From DASUFE01 sp036274675 (GTDB taxonomy: Bacteria; Pseudomonadota; Gammaproteobacteria; HTCC5015), in the NCBI GenBank assembly GCA_036274675.1, contig DASUFE010000018.1, forward strand, positions 1 to 29,948: 29,948 nt of DNA, given 5' to 3'. A program made the position numbers and the translations under genes. Positions 16,101-22,810 of the stretch are shown one piece after another; position 1 is the stretch's first letter; each line of letters starts with the position of its first letter. Under the pieces are notes generated by a model, which saw only the letters and a list, made by a program, of their open reading frames with translations, was not told where the DNA came from and did no database searches.

Positions 16101-18901
16101 GACAGTACATCCTCGCCGCTCGCAAAATTACCGGTGATGCCGACCGTCGCCTGGTTGATCAGATCGGCGGTATCCACGTCCGAAATGGTGACCGTCGAAT
16201 CGAGAACCACCGCGGAGCCGTTTTCGGTGTAGGAAGGCGCACTCGAATTATCGACGCTGACGACGGGCGCATCGTTCGCCGCCGCCACCGTGAGCGTGGT
16301 GGTGTCGGCCGTACTGCTGACGTTGGCCGTGTCGCGGACCACAAAGGACAGCGTACGCGTCAGGGTGCTCGGATTCTCCGAGCTATTGTTGTACTGCACG
16401 CTTTCCAGCGCCTGCTCGAAGGCCGCGAGCGTGGCGCCCGCATGCGTCAAGGTCAGCACGCCGGTACCGCTGTTATAGGAACCGGTAATACCGTTGACCG
16501 TGCTGTAGACCAACAGGTCCTCGGCGCTCGCGAATGCGCCGGTAATGCTCACGGTCGCCTGGTTCAACAGCGTACTATCCGGATCGCTGATCGTGACGCT
16601 GGAATCGATCGTGACCGCGCCGCCGTTTTCAGTGAAGGCGGCCACATTATCCACCCCGCTGATGGTCGCCGGCGTGCTGGTGGCGGCAATCGTGATGGTG
16701 GTGGTATCGATGTTGCTCAGGGCGGAACTGGCATCGCGCACCTGGTATTCGACGGTCCTGATGGCTGTGCTCGGATTCTCCGAACTGTTCTGGTACTGCA
16801 CGCTCTCCAGCGCCTGCTCGAAGGCCGCCAGCGTAGTGCCTGCGTGCGTCAGGGTCAGCACGCCGGTGCCGCTGTTATAGGAACCGGTGATACCGTTGAC
16901 CGTGCTGTAAACCAACGCGTCTTCGCTGCTCGCAAAATTGCCGGTAATGCTCACCGTCGCCTGGTTCAGGTTGGCGGTATCGGGGTCAGTAATAGTAATG
17001 GAACCGTCAATGACGGTTGCCGGGTCGCTCTCGGTATAGAGCAGCGCATTATCCACTCCGCTTATGACGGGCGCGTCGTTGGTCGAGGCGACCGTAACGG
17101 TGGTAGTGTCGGCGACGCTGCTGGTGTTGGTCGTATCACGCACGACCATGGAGATGGTGCGCGTGAGCGTGCTCGGCGTATCCGAGGTATTGTTGTACTG
17201 CACGCTCTCCAACGCCTGTTCGAAGGCCGCCAGCGTGGTGCCTGCATGCGTCAGGGTCAGCACGCCGGTGCCGCTGTCATAGGAGCCGGTGATGCCGTTG
17301 ACCGTGCTGTAAACGAGCACATCCTCACCGCTCGCAAAGTTGCCGGTAATGCTCACCGTCGCCTGGTTCAGGTTGGCGCTGTCGACGTCGCTGATGTTGA
17401 CGTCGCTGTCGATTGTCACAGCCGGAGAGTTCTCGATGAAGGCCGCGATATTATCGACACCCGAAATCGCCGGAGCGTCGTTGAGGGCAGTAATCGAAAC
17501 CGCCGCCGTGTCTGTATTGCTGGGCGCGGGCGTCGGTGTACCGTTATCCGTTACCACGAATGAAATCGTGCGCGTGGAGCCCGTCGCCGTCGGATTCTCC
17601 GAAGTACTGCGATAGCGTATCGACTCCATCGCCAGCTCATAATTCGCCATGGCCGTGGTGCCGCTCAAGGTCAACACGCCCGTGCTGCTGTTATAGAGAC
17701 CGCTGACCCCGTTCGCATTCGTGTAATCCAGAAAATCCCCGCTCTGGAAATTCCCCGTGATGCTCACCGTCCCACCGGTGATGCTGTTGCTCTCGGCATC
17801 CGTCAGCGTGATCGTTGAGTCGATTATCGCGCCCGTGCCTGCGTTCTCGGTAAAGCTGGCTGCGCTTGAATTGTCCACGTCCAATACAGGAGAGTCGTTA
17901 ACGGCTGTAAATGTGATGCTGCGGTCACTGAAAGCTGAACGGGCATAGGTATCGTTGATAGTGAAGCGAACCGTGCGCGTCGTGGTGGAAGGATTGTCGG
18001 AGGTGTTGTCGAAAGTTATTGCCCGCATCACCGCCTCGAACTCGGCCATGCTCTCCGGGCCACCGCTGATCGTGATGGTCGAGGTGCCGCTACCGGAACA
18101 AATCAACTGATTGTTGGTACAGGTTGTTCCATTGATATTCAGGCGATCTCCGCTTTGCGCATTGGTAATGGAAACCGTAGCGAATTGCATCAGATCTTCA
18201 GGAGATGTTTCGGTATCGATAATATTGACCGAAGAATGCACCGTAATAGCCGCAGCGTTCTCCGTGTAACTGGTAGTCCCTGTAGCGCTGATGGTCGGCG
18301 CATTATTGACCGTCATAGTCAGGGTGGTGCAAGTCGGGTTGTCTCCGGTATTGCCGGTGCTGCCATTACGGTTACCATTCACCAAATTGCCGCAGCCGTA
18401 TAGAACATAACTACCGCTGGCATTGGGCGAGGTCCATCTAAAATTCGGCCATGTATAACCGTCACCCACTACAGGATCTCCTCCCGATCGAGCTCCGGTT
18501 TTATTAGATGGCTGAGGTGCCGTATGGGTGATTTCGTTCAAACCGTTTTCACCCGGCATCAACTGCAGCAGGCTGGAACCGAGGTAATTAGTCAAGGTAC
18601 CGCCGTTGGGGGAGGCCACGTTAAGGCCAGTATCCGCAGCATCAGTACCACCCGTTTTGCTGACACTGAAGGTTATCGTAACGGCGGTATTGCGCTCCAC
18701 AATGTTGCCTCCTGTCGCGGACAGACTAGCCAGATAGCTGAAAGAACCGCCGCCGTGGCATTGGGTACAGTCTGGAGGAACGCCTATAGTGGGAGAACCT
18801 GAAGCGTATGAAATCCCCGTGGGATAGGCCTGTACCGACTGCGCGAAGGCGATAAGACCCAACACAATCAGCGAATTGGAAAATCTGGCGAGCTTTTGCA
18901 T
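13151..18901 (-). CDS. Giant repeat-rich surface protein with haem motif and C-terminal sorting signal
   Basis: About 1,916 residues. In order: signal peptide ending SVQA; a Reeler-like choice-of-anchor V domain of some 170 residues with haem motif CTQCH near residue 45; eight cadherin-like repeats of about 134 residues, most opening NDAPVISGVDN and containing ATVSITGNFASGEDVL; a thrombospondin type 3 calcium-binding stretch (TDTDGDSVIDFLDNCP...); an HYR-like domain; a Calx-beta domain; a PKD-like domain; a second Asp-rich stretch; a choice-of-anchor U domain (LTLVDGGPNDADGEANGVI); and a tail of GSGGG, hydrophobic helix and RGRRSR. That tail resembles GlyGly-CTERM sorting signals cut by rhombosortase. 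A GTG at 18967 with GGGAG ten bases before it would add 22 residues ahead of a normal signal peptide, so I prefer ATG 18901. Calcium-dependent adhesion or surface structure is likely. It heads a three-gene unit. Confidence 0.88.
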   Translation of the reverse strand: MQKLARFSNSLIVLGLIAFAQSVQAYPTGISYASGSPTIGVPPDCTQCHGGGSFSYLASLSATGGNIVERNTAVTITFSVSKTGGTDAADTGLNVASPNGGTLTNYLGSSLLQLMPGENGLNEITHTAPQPSNKTGARSGGDPVVGDGYTWPNFRWTSPNASGSYVLYGCGNLVNGNRNGSTGNTGDNPTCTTLTMTVNNAPTISATGTTSYTENAAAITVHSSVNIIDTETSPEDLMQFATVSITNAQSGDRLNINGTTCTNNQLICSGSGTSTITISGGPESMAEFEAVMRAITFDNTSDNPSTTTRTVRFTINDTYARSAFSDRSITFTAVNDSPVLDVDNSSAASFTENAGTGAIIDSTITLTDAESNSITGGTVSITGNFQSGDFLDYTNANGVSGLYNSSTGVLTLSGTTAMANYELAMESIRYRSTSENPTATGSTRTISFVVTDNGTPTPAPSNTDTAAVSITALNDAPAISGVDNIAAFIENSPAVTIDSDVNISDVDSANLNQATVSITGNFASGEDVLVYSTVNGITGSYDSGTGVLTLTHAGTTLAAFEQALESVQYNNTSDTPSTLTRTISMVVRDTTNTSSVADTTTVTVASTNDAPVISGVDNALLYTESDPATVIDGSITITDPDTANLNQATVSITGNFASSEDALVYSTVNGITGSYNSGTGVLTLTHAGTTLAAFEQALESVQYQNSSENPSTAIRTVEYQVRDASSALSNIDTTTITIAATSTPATISGVDNVAAFTENGGAVTIDSSVTISDPDSTLLNQATVSITGAFASAEDLLVYSTVNGITGSYNSGTGVLTLTHAGATLAAFEQALESVQYNNSSENPSTLTRTLSFVVRDTANVSSTADTTTLTVAAANDAPVVSVDNSSAPSYTENGSAVVLDSTVTISDVDTADLINQATVGITGNFASGEDVLSYPVAIAGITGSYNSGTGVLTLTHATGATRANFELALQSVTYSNSSENPNTSIRTVSFVVRDTGAGNLSSAADTVTVAVNAVNDAPVISGVDDIAVYTENGASVVIDNDVSISDVDNTQLNGATVSITGNFASGEDVLSYAGSDPDITDSYNSATGVLTLICAAGTTWAAFEQALQNVKYQNTSDNPSTAPRTIAMRVRDTGNVTSSPDTTTLTIAALNDAPDAVNDSGAAFSVPVNSSNNTLNVLANDTDVEGDNLSIIDVTPVSVAPGSSLNIGNGSNGCPANTVCYTPAPDYTDFYVFTYTIEDDGLGNPTDTATVTVGGTDTDGDSVIDFLDNCPTDINTNQANNDGDTQGDACDSDDDNDGMDDSFETTYDGVNGCDLDPFDASDAAEDCDGDGLSNLEESQLPGSDPTVDDVVPAFSGVQDITVDSTGYLTAVSLGTISAVDGADGVVSISVDSVTGTTSQANALNGLFRPGTTVIARSAQDSQGNVANSVQTITVRPLANFAPDQIAVEGNPGVLARVYLNGEAPQYPFTIDYTVSGTSNGSDYVINTPSPLTFNPGEVTADISIDIVSDGMAEGNETLVLTLSNPAQAVLGARKRHVITIATGNVAPAVTLSVQQGANDGSLITNDPTPVVVTANVTDPNLGDTVSFNWSGTPTPTVGTGTSVSTTFAFDPSLEALGPHSVAVEVTDSSGARATAEVFLYLIQAADAPVLLSGFDADADGIDDDVDGLSDDDGDGIPNYLDAYEQNTESNLIQNQTGDLDTLGRLQNVRLIETQPGFRIRKGPVAMHGNASGIMVSADTIVDYADANGVPRSSANDDMTNIGGIYDFEISNLLPGATARVVLPLPARILEGADYRKFSLRHGWQDFDTSGANRIASTRSVGGLCPAPGHSSYRSGLNVFDNCVELTLVDGGPNDADGEANGVIRDPGGVAVDDPSPGPEHEEPADGSGGGVLHPFWLLLLALWSGLRVYRGRRSR
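15440..17490 (-). repeat. Tandem repeats of about 400 nt inside the giant gene
   Basis: The cadherin-like repeats remain alike at the DNA level. The string GTCAGGGTCAGCACGCCGGT recurs near 16036, 16853 and 17254, with a one-base variant near 16447. The middle copies also share about 60 further bases around GCTGTTATAGGAACCGGT. Spacing between the closest copies is about 402 nt, or 134 codons. The outer copies are more diverged. Confidence 0.85.
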
Positions 18902-19020
18902 GCTTAGGTACCCGGCAGTAAATGCCTGCGCCCCCGCAGGCTCTTTATTAAATAATCGGTTTTTCACGTCGGGGATTCTCCCGCATAACCCGGGCAGACT
19001 CAGGGCTTCCCTGCCGGGTT
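18902..19020 (-). promoter_or_regulatory. Structured leader of the giant surface-protein gene
   Basis: If translation starts at 18901, this is a 5' untranslated leader with three stems. These are 18987-19020 (AACCCGGCAG with CTGCCCGGGTT, one bulge), 18970-18983 (CGGG with CCCG) and 18924-18941 (GCCTGCG with CGCAGGC). The first arm (minus-strand ACCCGGCAG, 19011-19019) is also perfectly complementary over nine bases to CTGCCGGGT at 18910-18918, ten bases before the start codon. Two exclusive pairings are therefore possible, one of which would cover the start region. The layout is riboswitch-like, but no known family core is complete. Confidence 0.5.
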
Positions 19021-19378
19021 TCTATCTAAGTAGTAATTCTAGCCGAAGCCCGCTCCGGATAAACGACCCTTTTCACGAAATCTCCACCGTCCATCGGGCT
19101 GCCGCCCTGGCATTAATAATGGCCATTGTTATCAGGGGTTTGAGTATTTTGGGGAGCGCGCCTGAGGTCCTGCTGCTTTTATGCCCATCAACGCTCCCTC
19201 ATGTGCACACTCGCCTCATACAACCATGTCATCCAATGCATGGGTTTTTTCGTATATTTATGACATAGTTAACACCCGGTAGAGATACGAGGTGAATTTC
19301 CTCACGGATTCAGCCGCTATAGTTAAGCAATACTGTGCTCATTAAGCATTGAACGAATCAGCGCAAGGGGTTAAAAGC
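18902..19378. other. Divergent control region between the surface-protein unit and the FecR pair
   Basis: The 477-base gap feeds both directions. The leader of the giant gene takes up 18902-19020. Beyond it, around 19023-19043, lies AT-rich TAGAATTACTACTTAGATAG on the minus strand, where a -10 could sit. Towards the FecR gene TATAGT near 19318 is a possible -10, without a good -35. I see no gene in between. Confidence 0.5.
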
Positions 19379-20134
19379 ATGTTTTTTATCAAGAAAGACC
19401 GCCCGCTCGACGATCCACGACGCGAATTTCTAGTGAAAGCCCTCACCGCCGGTGCTTTCATGGCCTGCGGAACCTATGGGTTGCTGGTGCCGACGGCAAA
19501 AGCCTCCATTTTCGGCAAAGTCCCGCGCAAGGTGCCGGAGGGCAAATCCTTTTTTACACTCGAAGGCGACGTCCGGGTCAACGGCCAGAAAGCCACACCG
19601 GATACCCTGGTCCAGACCAGCGACACCGTGCAGACCGGCGATAAAAGCCAGGCTGTGTTCGTGGTGGGCAAGGATGCATTCATTTTGCGCAGTAACAGCG
19701 AACTGAAGCTCACCGGCACCGGCATGCTGCTGACGAATATGCGCCTCCTCACCGGCAAGCTGCTGTCCGTATTCGGCAAGCGCGGCCCCAATGAAACCAA
19801 GCTGGCCATGATCAGCCCGACCGCGACCATCGGCATCCGGGGCACCGGCGTATATATGGAATCTGATCCCGAGCAGACGTATCTCTGCACCTGCTACGGC
19901 GTCACCAACATGAGTTCGACGGAGGACCCGAGCAGCCAGGAAACCATCGCCTCCAAGCATCACGACGCGCCGCGCTACATCCTGAAGGATGGCACCAAGG
20001 GCGAGCGTATCCGCCCTGCCCCGGTGATCAACCACGAGGACATCGAGCTGCTGCTGATCGAGGAACTGGTCGGCCGTACACCGCCATTCAGCGTCTCCGA
20101 CTCGGGCTACAGCGCGCCGCGCCGGGGCTATTAA
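19379..20134 (+). CDS. Tat-exported FecR-domain protein, copy 1
   Basis: About 251 residues. The N-terminus DPRREFLVKAL followed by a hydrophobic stretch ending TAKA is a twin-arginine signal, so the protein is exported folded to the periplasm. It then has a FecR domain (about 50-150: TLEGDVRVNG, TSDTVQTGDKSQAVFVVGKDAFILRSNSEL, MRLLTGKLLSVFG, SPTATIGIRGTGVY). A distinctive tail contains YLCTCYG, HHDAPRYI, NHEDIELLLIEELVGRTPPF and ends YSAPRRGY. Unlike classical FecR it has no cytoplasmic anti-sigma part, and no sigma factor gene is nearby. The Cys-x-Cys and His-His could bind metal, which is inference. The frame opens at a TTG (19349), but AAGGGG lies before ATG 19379. A close paralogue follows at 20362. 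Confidence 0.88.
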   Translation: MFFIKKDRPLDDPRREFLVKALTAGAFMACGTYGLLVPTAKASIFGKVPRKVPEGKSFFTLEGDVRVNGQKATPDTLVQTSDTVQTGDKSQAVFVVGKDAFILRSNSELKLTGTGMLLTNMRLLTGKLLSVFGKRGPNETKLAMISPTATIGIRGTGVYMESDPEQTYLCTCYGVTNMSSTEDPSSQETIASKHHDAPRYILKDGTKGERIRPAPVINHEDIELLLIEELVGRTPPFSVSDSGYSAPRRGY

Positions 20135-20361
20135 GAAAAACCGCTGAGAGCGCCGAGAACACAGAGAAATACTGATTAAGGAAGTTCTGAATAAGTCGTC
20201 TGTGCATTCTGCGGGGCAATGCTGTTTTGCCGCCTGTCCAAAACTGCTGACAGTTTTGCGCTCTGCTTCATTTTTCAAACACTGCCGTGTTCGAAAAATG
20301 GCGACGCATTCTTTATGTACTCTGCGGTTCGATTAACGTAATAAATTATTAAGGATTAAAA
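20135..20361. repeat. Palindrome cluster between the FecR paralogues
   Basis: This 227-base gap begins with a dispersed CTCGCAGAG-type element and then has consecutive hairpins: 20215-20231 (GGCAA with TTGCC), 20239-20258 (CAAAACTG with CAGTTTTG) and 20269-20300 (CATTTTTC, AACAC with GTGTT, GAAAAATG). It could be a small mobile repeat. It ends in an AT-rich stretch with AAGGA seven bases before the second FecR start. Confidence 0.6.
20141..20169 (+). repeat. Dispersed CTCGCAGAG-type element, copy 6 (diverged)
   Basis: CCGCTGAGAGCGCCGAGAAC followed by ACAGAGAAA lies directly after the first FecR gene and matches the family only in part. Confidence 0.5.
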
Positions 20362-21123
20362 ATGTTTTTTATCAAAAAGGACAAGCAAATAAACGATCCA
20401 CGCCGCGAATTTCTGGTGCGCGCCCTGACGGTCGGAGCCTTCGCGGCCAGCGGCGCCATGGGCCTCCTGCTGCCGCTGCAGGCGCGGGCGTCCTCCATCT
20501 TCGGCAAGATGCCGCGCAAAGTGCCTGACGGCAAATCCTTCTTCAGCATCGAAGGCGATGTGCGCGTCAATGGCGAGCCGGCGACTGAAGACACGGTGGT
20601 GCAGGTCAGCGACACCGTACTGACCGGCGACAAGAGCCAGGCCGTGTTCGTAGTTGGCAAGGATGCGTTCATCCTGCGCAGCAACAGCGAACTGAAACTC
20701 GCCGGCAGCGGCGCCTTGCTCACCAACATGCGCCTCCTCACCGGCAAGCTGCTGTCGGTGTTTGGCAAGCGCGGTAAAAAGGATCCCAGGCTGGCGTTGG
20801 TCAGCCCGACCGCCACCATCGGAATCCGCGGCACCGGCGTTTATATGGAATCCGAACCGGATCTGACCTACCTCTGCACCTGCTACGGCGTGGTCAACAT
20901 GAGCTCCATCGAAGACCCGGCCAGCCAGGAAACCATCGCCGCGCAGCATCATGACGCGCCGCGTTATATCCTGGCCAAGGGCGAAGCCGGCAAGCGCATA
21001 CGCCCGGCCCCCATGCTCAACCATGAAGATATCGAGCTGTTGTTGATCGAAGAACTGGTCGGGCGCACACCGCCTTTCGATGTCAAGGATGCAGGATACA
21101 GCGCACCGCGCCGAGGTTATTGA
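20362..21123 (+). CDS. Tat-exported FecR-domain protein, copy 2
   Basis: The 253-residue product is a close paralogue of the protein at 19379-20134 and shares its plan: MFFIKKDKQINDPRREFLVR twin-arginine start, hydrophobic stretch to about residue 40, FecR domain with IEGDVRVNGEP, VVGKDAFILRSNSEL and SPTATIGIRGTGVYMES, then TYLCTCYG, HHDAPRYIL, EDIELLLIEELVGRTPPF and YSAPRRGY. The two differ mostly in the signal region and in short loops. Identity looks high by eye, but codon changes are spread throughout, so the duplication is not recent. AAGGA is well placed before the ATG and a strong terminator follows. A periplasmic structural or sensing role related to the divergent surface-protein unit is inferred from position only. 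Confidence 0.9.
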   Translation: MFFIKKDKQINDPRREFLVRALTVGAFAASGAMGLLLPLQARASSIFGKMPRKVPDGKSFFSIEGDVRVNGEPATEDTVVQVSDTVLTGDKSQAVFVVGKDAFILRSNSELKLAGSGALLTNMRLLTGKLLSVFGKRGKKDPRLALVSPTATIGIRGTGVYMESEPDLTYLCTCYGVVNMSSIEDPASQETIAAQHHDAPRYILAKGEAGKRIRPAPMLNHEDIELLLIEELVGRTPPFDVKDAGYSAPRRGY

Positions 21124-21145
21124 TTTCCCCCACCCCTCCGACAAT

Positions 21146-21172
21146 AAAAACCCGCCGCGGCGGGTTTTTTTG
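21146..21172 (+). terminator. Rho-independent terminator after the FecR pair
   Basis: AACCCGCC and GGCGGGTT form a perfect stem with a tiny loop, followed by a T-run, 23 bases after the stop codon. It closes the two-gene FecR unit. Confidence 0.92.
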
Positions 21173-21628
21173 TTTTGAGCGCGCCGCCGGCTCGTGGCGC
21201 TAAAGGCTGAAGCTGCGCGAGCAGACGCGAGGAATGTTTTTATTTTTCCCCGGGATTGTGTAAATACGGGTCACCTGCCCGCCTATAGCCGCATCGTCTC
21301 AAAGACGCCCCCATTTCACATTCGTATGGAATCGTCGCGGCGATATCTTCAACCAGCTAATCCGGCAACGCCGCATGTCCCTTATGCTTATTCTTATCAT
21401 CATCCGGACTGAAGATTTATTTCCGGTTCATCGAATTTTTCGGAATGTAATTTTTACAAAATCGAATTGTTACGTATTAGCCGAAAGCGGAATTCGGAAT
21501 GCATTCCACATTCCCGAAAAAACAAATCGCGGCCGGAAGAAGTTCCGAATTATAATGAACCTCGATTCGCAAACCGGAAGCAGCACTCACTCTCTCCCGC
21601 GCGCAATCATCAGCCCGAGGAAAACGTT
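21173..21628. other. AT-rich intergenic region before the DUF4415 gene
   Basis: The region turns AT-rich from about 21410, unlike its surroundings. It contains the perfect 12-base palindrome GGAATGCATTCC at 21496-21507 with further GGAAT/ATTCC half-sites nearby, and TATAAT at 21551-21556 about 70 bases before the gene. The 456 bases include no toxin-like frame. Confidence 0.55.
21496..21507. promoter_or_regulatory. Candidate operator palindrome upstream of the DUF4415 gene
   Basis: GGAATGCATTCC is a perfect palindrome lying 44 bases before TATAAT (21551-21556). Antitoxin-like proteins often bind such sites in their own promoter; that it does so here is inference. Confidence 0.35.
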
Positions 21629-21883
21629 ATGGAGAAAGACGTTCAAAGCAGTGCGGAGCCCAAGCGCTCTAACTCCACTCCGGCGGTCCGGCCGGAACCG
21701 CCGGCACTTGGGGAAGAGTTTTTCAGGAATACCGATGTAAGCCTGCCGAAAAAACGGATCATTACCATCCGCCTGGATGCCGACGTACTGGATTGGCTCA
21801 AGAGGCAGGGCAAAGGCTACCAAACCCGCATCAACAAATTGCTGCGCTCCTACATGAAAGCCAGCACGCAAAACAGCGGTTGA
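21629..21883 (+). CDS. BrnA-like (DUF4415) putative antitoxin / DNA-binding protein
   Basis: About 84 residues. The C-terminal part PKKRIITIRLDADVLDWLKRQG followed by KGYQTRINKLLRSYM is the ribbon-helix-helix signature of BrnA-type DUF4415 proteins. The first 45 residues are polar and probably disordered. The frame is open from 21467, but GAGGA lies eight bases before the ATG at 21629 and the earlier part looks like random translation. BrnA normally neutralises the RNase toxin BrnT, encoded just upstream. No BrnT-like frame is present on either side, so this is an orphan that may act as a stand-alone regulator. The next gene converges on it 13 bases away. Confidence 0.85.
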   Translation: MEKDVQSSAEPKRSNSTPAVRPEPPALGEEFFRNTDVSLPKKRIITIRLDADVLDWLKRQGKGYQTRINKLLRSYMKASTQNSG

Positions 21884-21896
21884 TCCGATATACAAT

Positions 21897-22793
21897 TTAC
21901 TCCGCCTTTGGACGGACAGGTTCGACCTGGTAACCGGCTTTACGCAACAGGTTGATAACTCCGTTCTTGCCCGGCAGGTGCAGCGCGCCGATCGCGACAA
22001 AAGCGCCGCCGGCCCGCAGGTGTTCCAGCATGGCCTGCGTCATGCGGCCGTTGCGCTCATCGATCAGGCGGTCCATCAGCCTCACCATGAATTTCCGGTT
22101 CTCTCCCGTGTGGTACTCGTTCTCCATGTTGGAGATGGCGGCGATATCCTCGCGCAAATAATAGCGAATCAGTTGCTGAGTGGTTTCGTCGAGCCGGTGC
22201 AGTTCGCCCAAGGCGATTGTGAGCATCCTTATTTGCGATTCCTTGTCCAGATCCGCAAACACCGCGAGCTGGGAGTCAACGGTTTCCAATCCGAATATGG
22301 GCTTGTTGCGCCCCTGCATTTCCGCCTGCAGCCGCAGATCCAGCACAGTTCCCTCCGACTGTGGAATCATGAGAGTCATCGCCGCGCCCCAGATGGTCAA
22401 CCGGTTGACCCACGATTCATCGAGTCCGCGCTCCTTGAATGCCGCGACAGTCTGCATGTAAACCGGTTCCGGCAGTTCCGGCTTCAGTTCGGAACCGTCG
22501 CGCCGGTACATGCGCGTCATCATGTTCAGCATGCCTTCGGGTGTCAGCACGATCTCGAGCACCAACCGCTCGCTGTTATCGAACGCCGCCTGCGCGGCGG
22601 GCTTGAGACGGAGCACGCGCGGGTCGTCGCTGTGTATAGTGCCGAAAACATGGCTGACTTCGCCGTGCTCGCCGGTAACTTTCCACAACAATGCGTCGCT
22701 GTTGACAAGTGACGCCGCAAAGGCCGCCTTGCCCGCCAACAGCAGGCACCAGATCGCCCATCGCAACCGGTATTTCGCTTTTTCAGCAATCAT
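21897..22793 (-). CDS. TraB/GumN (TIKI-like) family protein
   Basis: The 298-residue product has a signal peptide (about 1-26, ending KAAFA) and then the TraB/GumN fold: LLWKVTG, SHVFGTIHSDDPRVL with the conserved GT-x-H motif (about 51-54), LVLEIVLTPEG, LDLRLQAEM, IFGLETVDSQL and the closing ALHLPGKNGVINLLRKAGYQV. Relatives include the metalloprotease TIKI, and bacterial members are usually uncharacterised periplasmic or envelope proteins. The first ATG has AAGGA six bases upstream. It is divergent from rnt with only 17 bases between start codons, so their promoters must overlap or lie in each other's coding sequence. Confidence 0.9.
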   Translation of the reverse strand: MIAEKAKYRLRWAIWCLLLAGKAAFAASLVNSDALLWKVTGEHGEVSHVFGTIHSDDPRVLRLKPAAQAAFDNSERLVLEIVLTPEGMLNMMTRMYRRDGSELKPELPEPVYMQTVAAFKERGLDESWVNRLTIWGAAMTLMIPQSEGTVLDLRLQAEMQGRNKPIFGLETVDSQLAVFADLDKESQIRMLTIALGELHRLDETTQQLIRYYLREDIAAISNMENEYHTGENRKFMVRLMDRLIDERNGRMTQAMLEHLRAGGAFVAIGALHLPGKNGVINLLRKAGYQVEPVRPKAE

Positions 22794-22810
22794 CCGTTAT
22801 CCTTGCGCAC

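Noticed and set aside
15440..17490. CRISPR-like regular repeats
   Set aside because: The period is about 400 nt, the repeats are in frame and encode cadherin-like domains.
16031..17563. 510-residue frame antisense to the giant gene
   Set aside because: It mirrors the internal DNA repeats of the giant gene; its length follows from biased codons, with no domain and no start signal.
18902..19020. Definite cyclic-di-GMP riboswitch
   Set aside because: Only short 3' strings resemble known families and the conserved core is not complete, so it is reported only as a structured leader.
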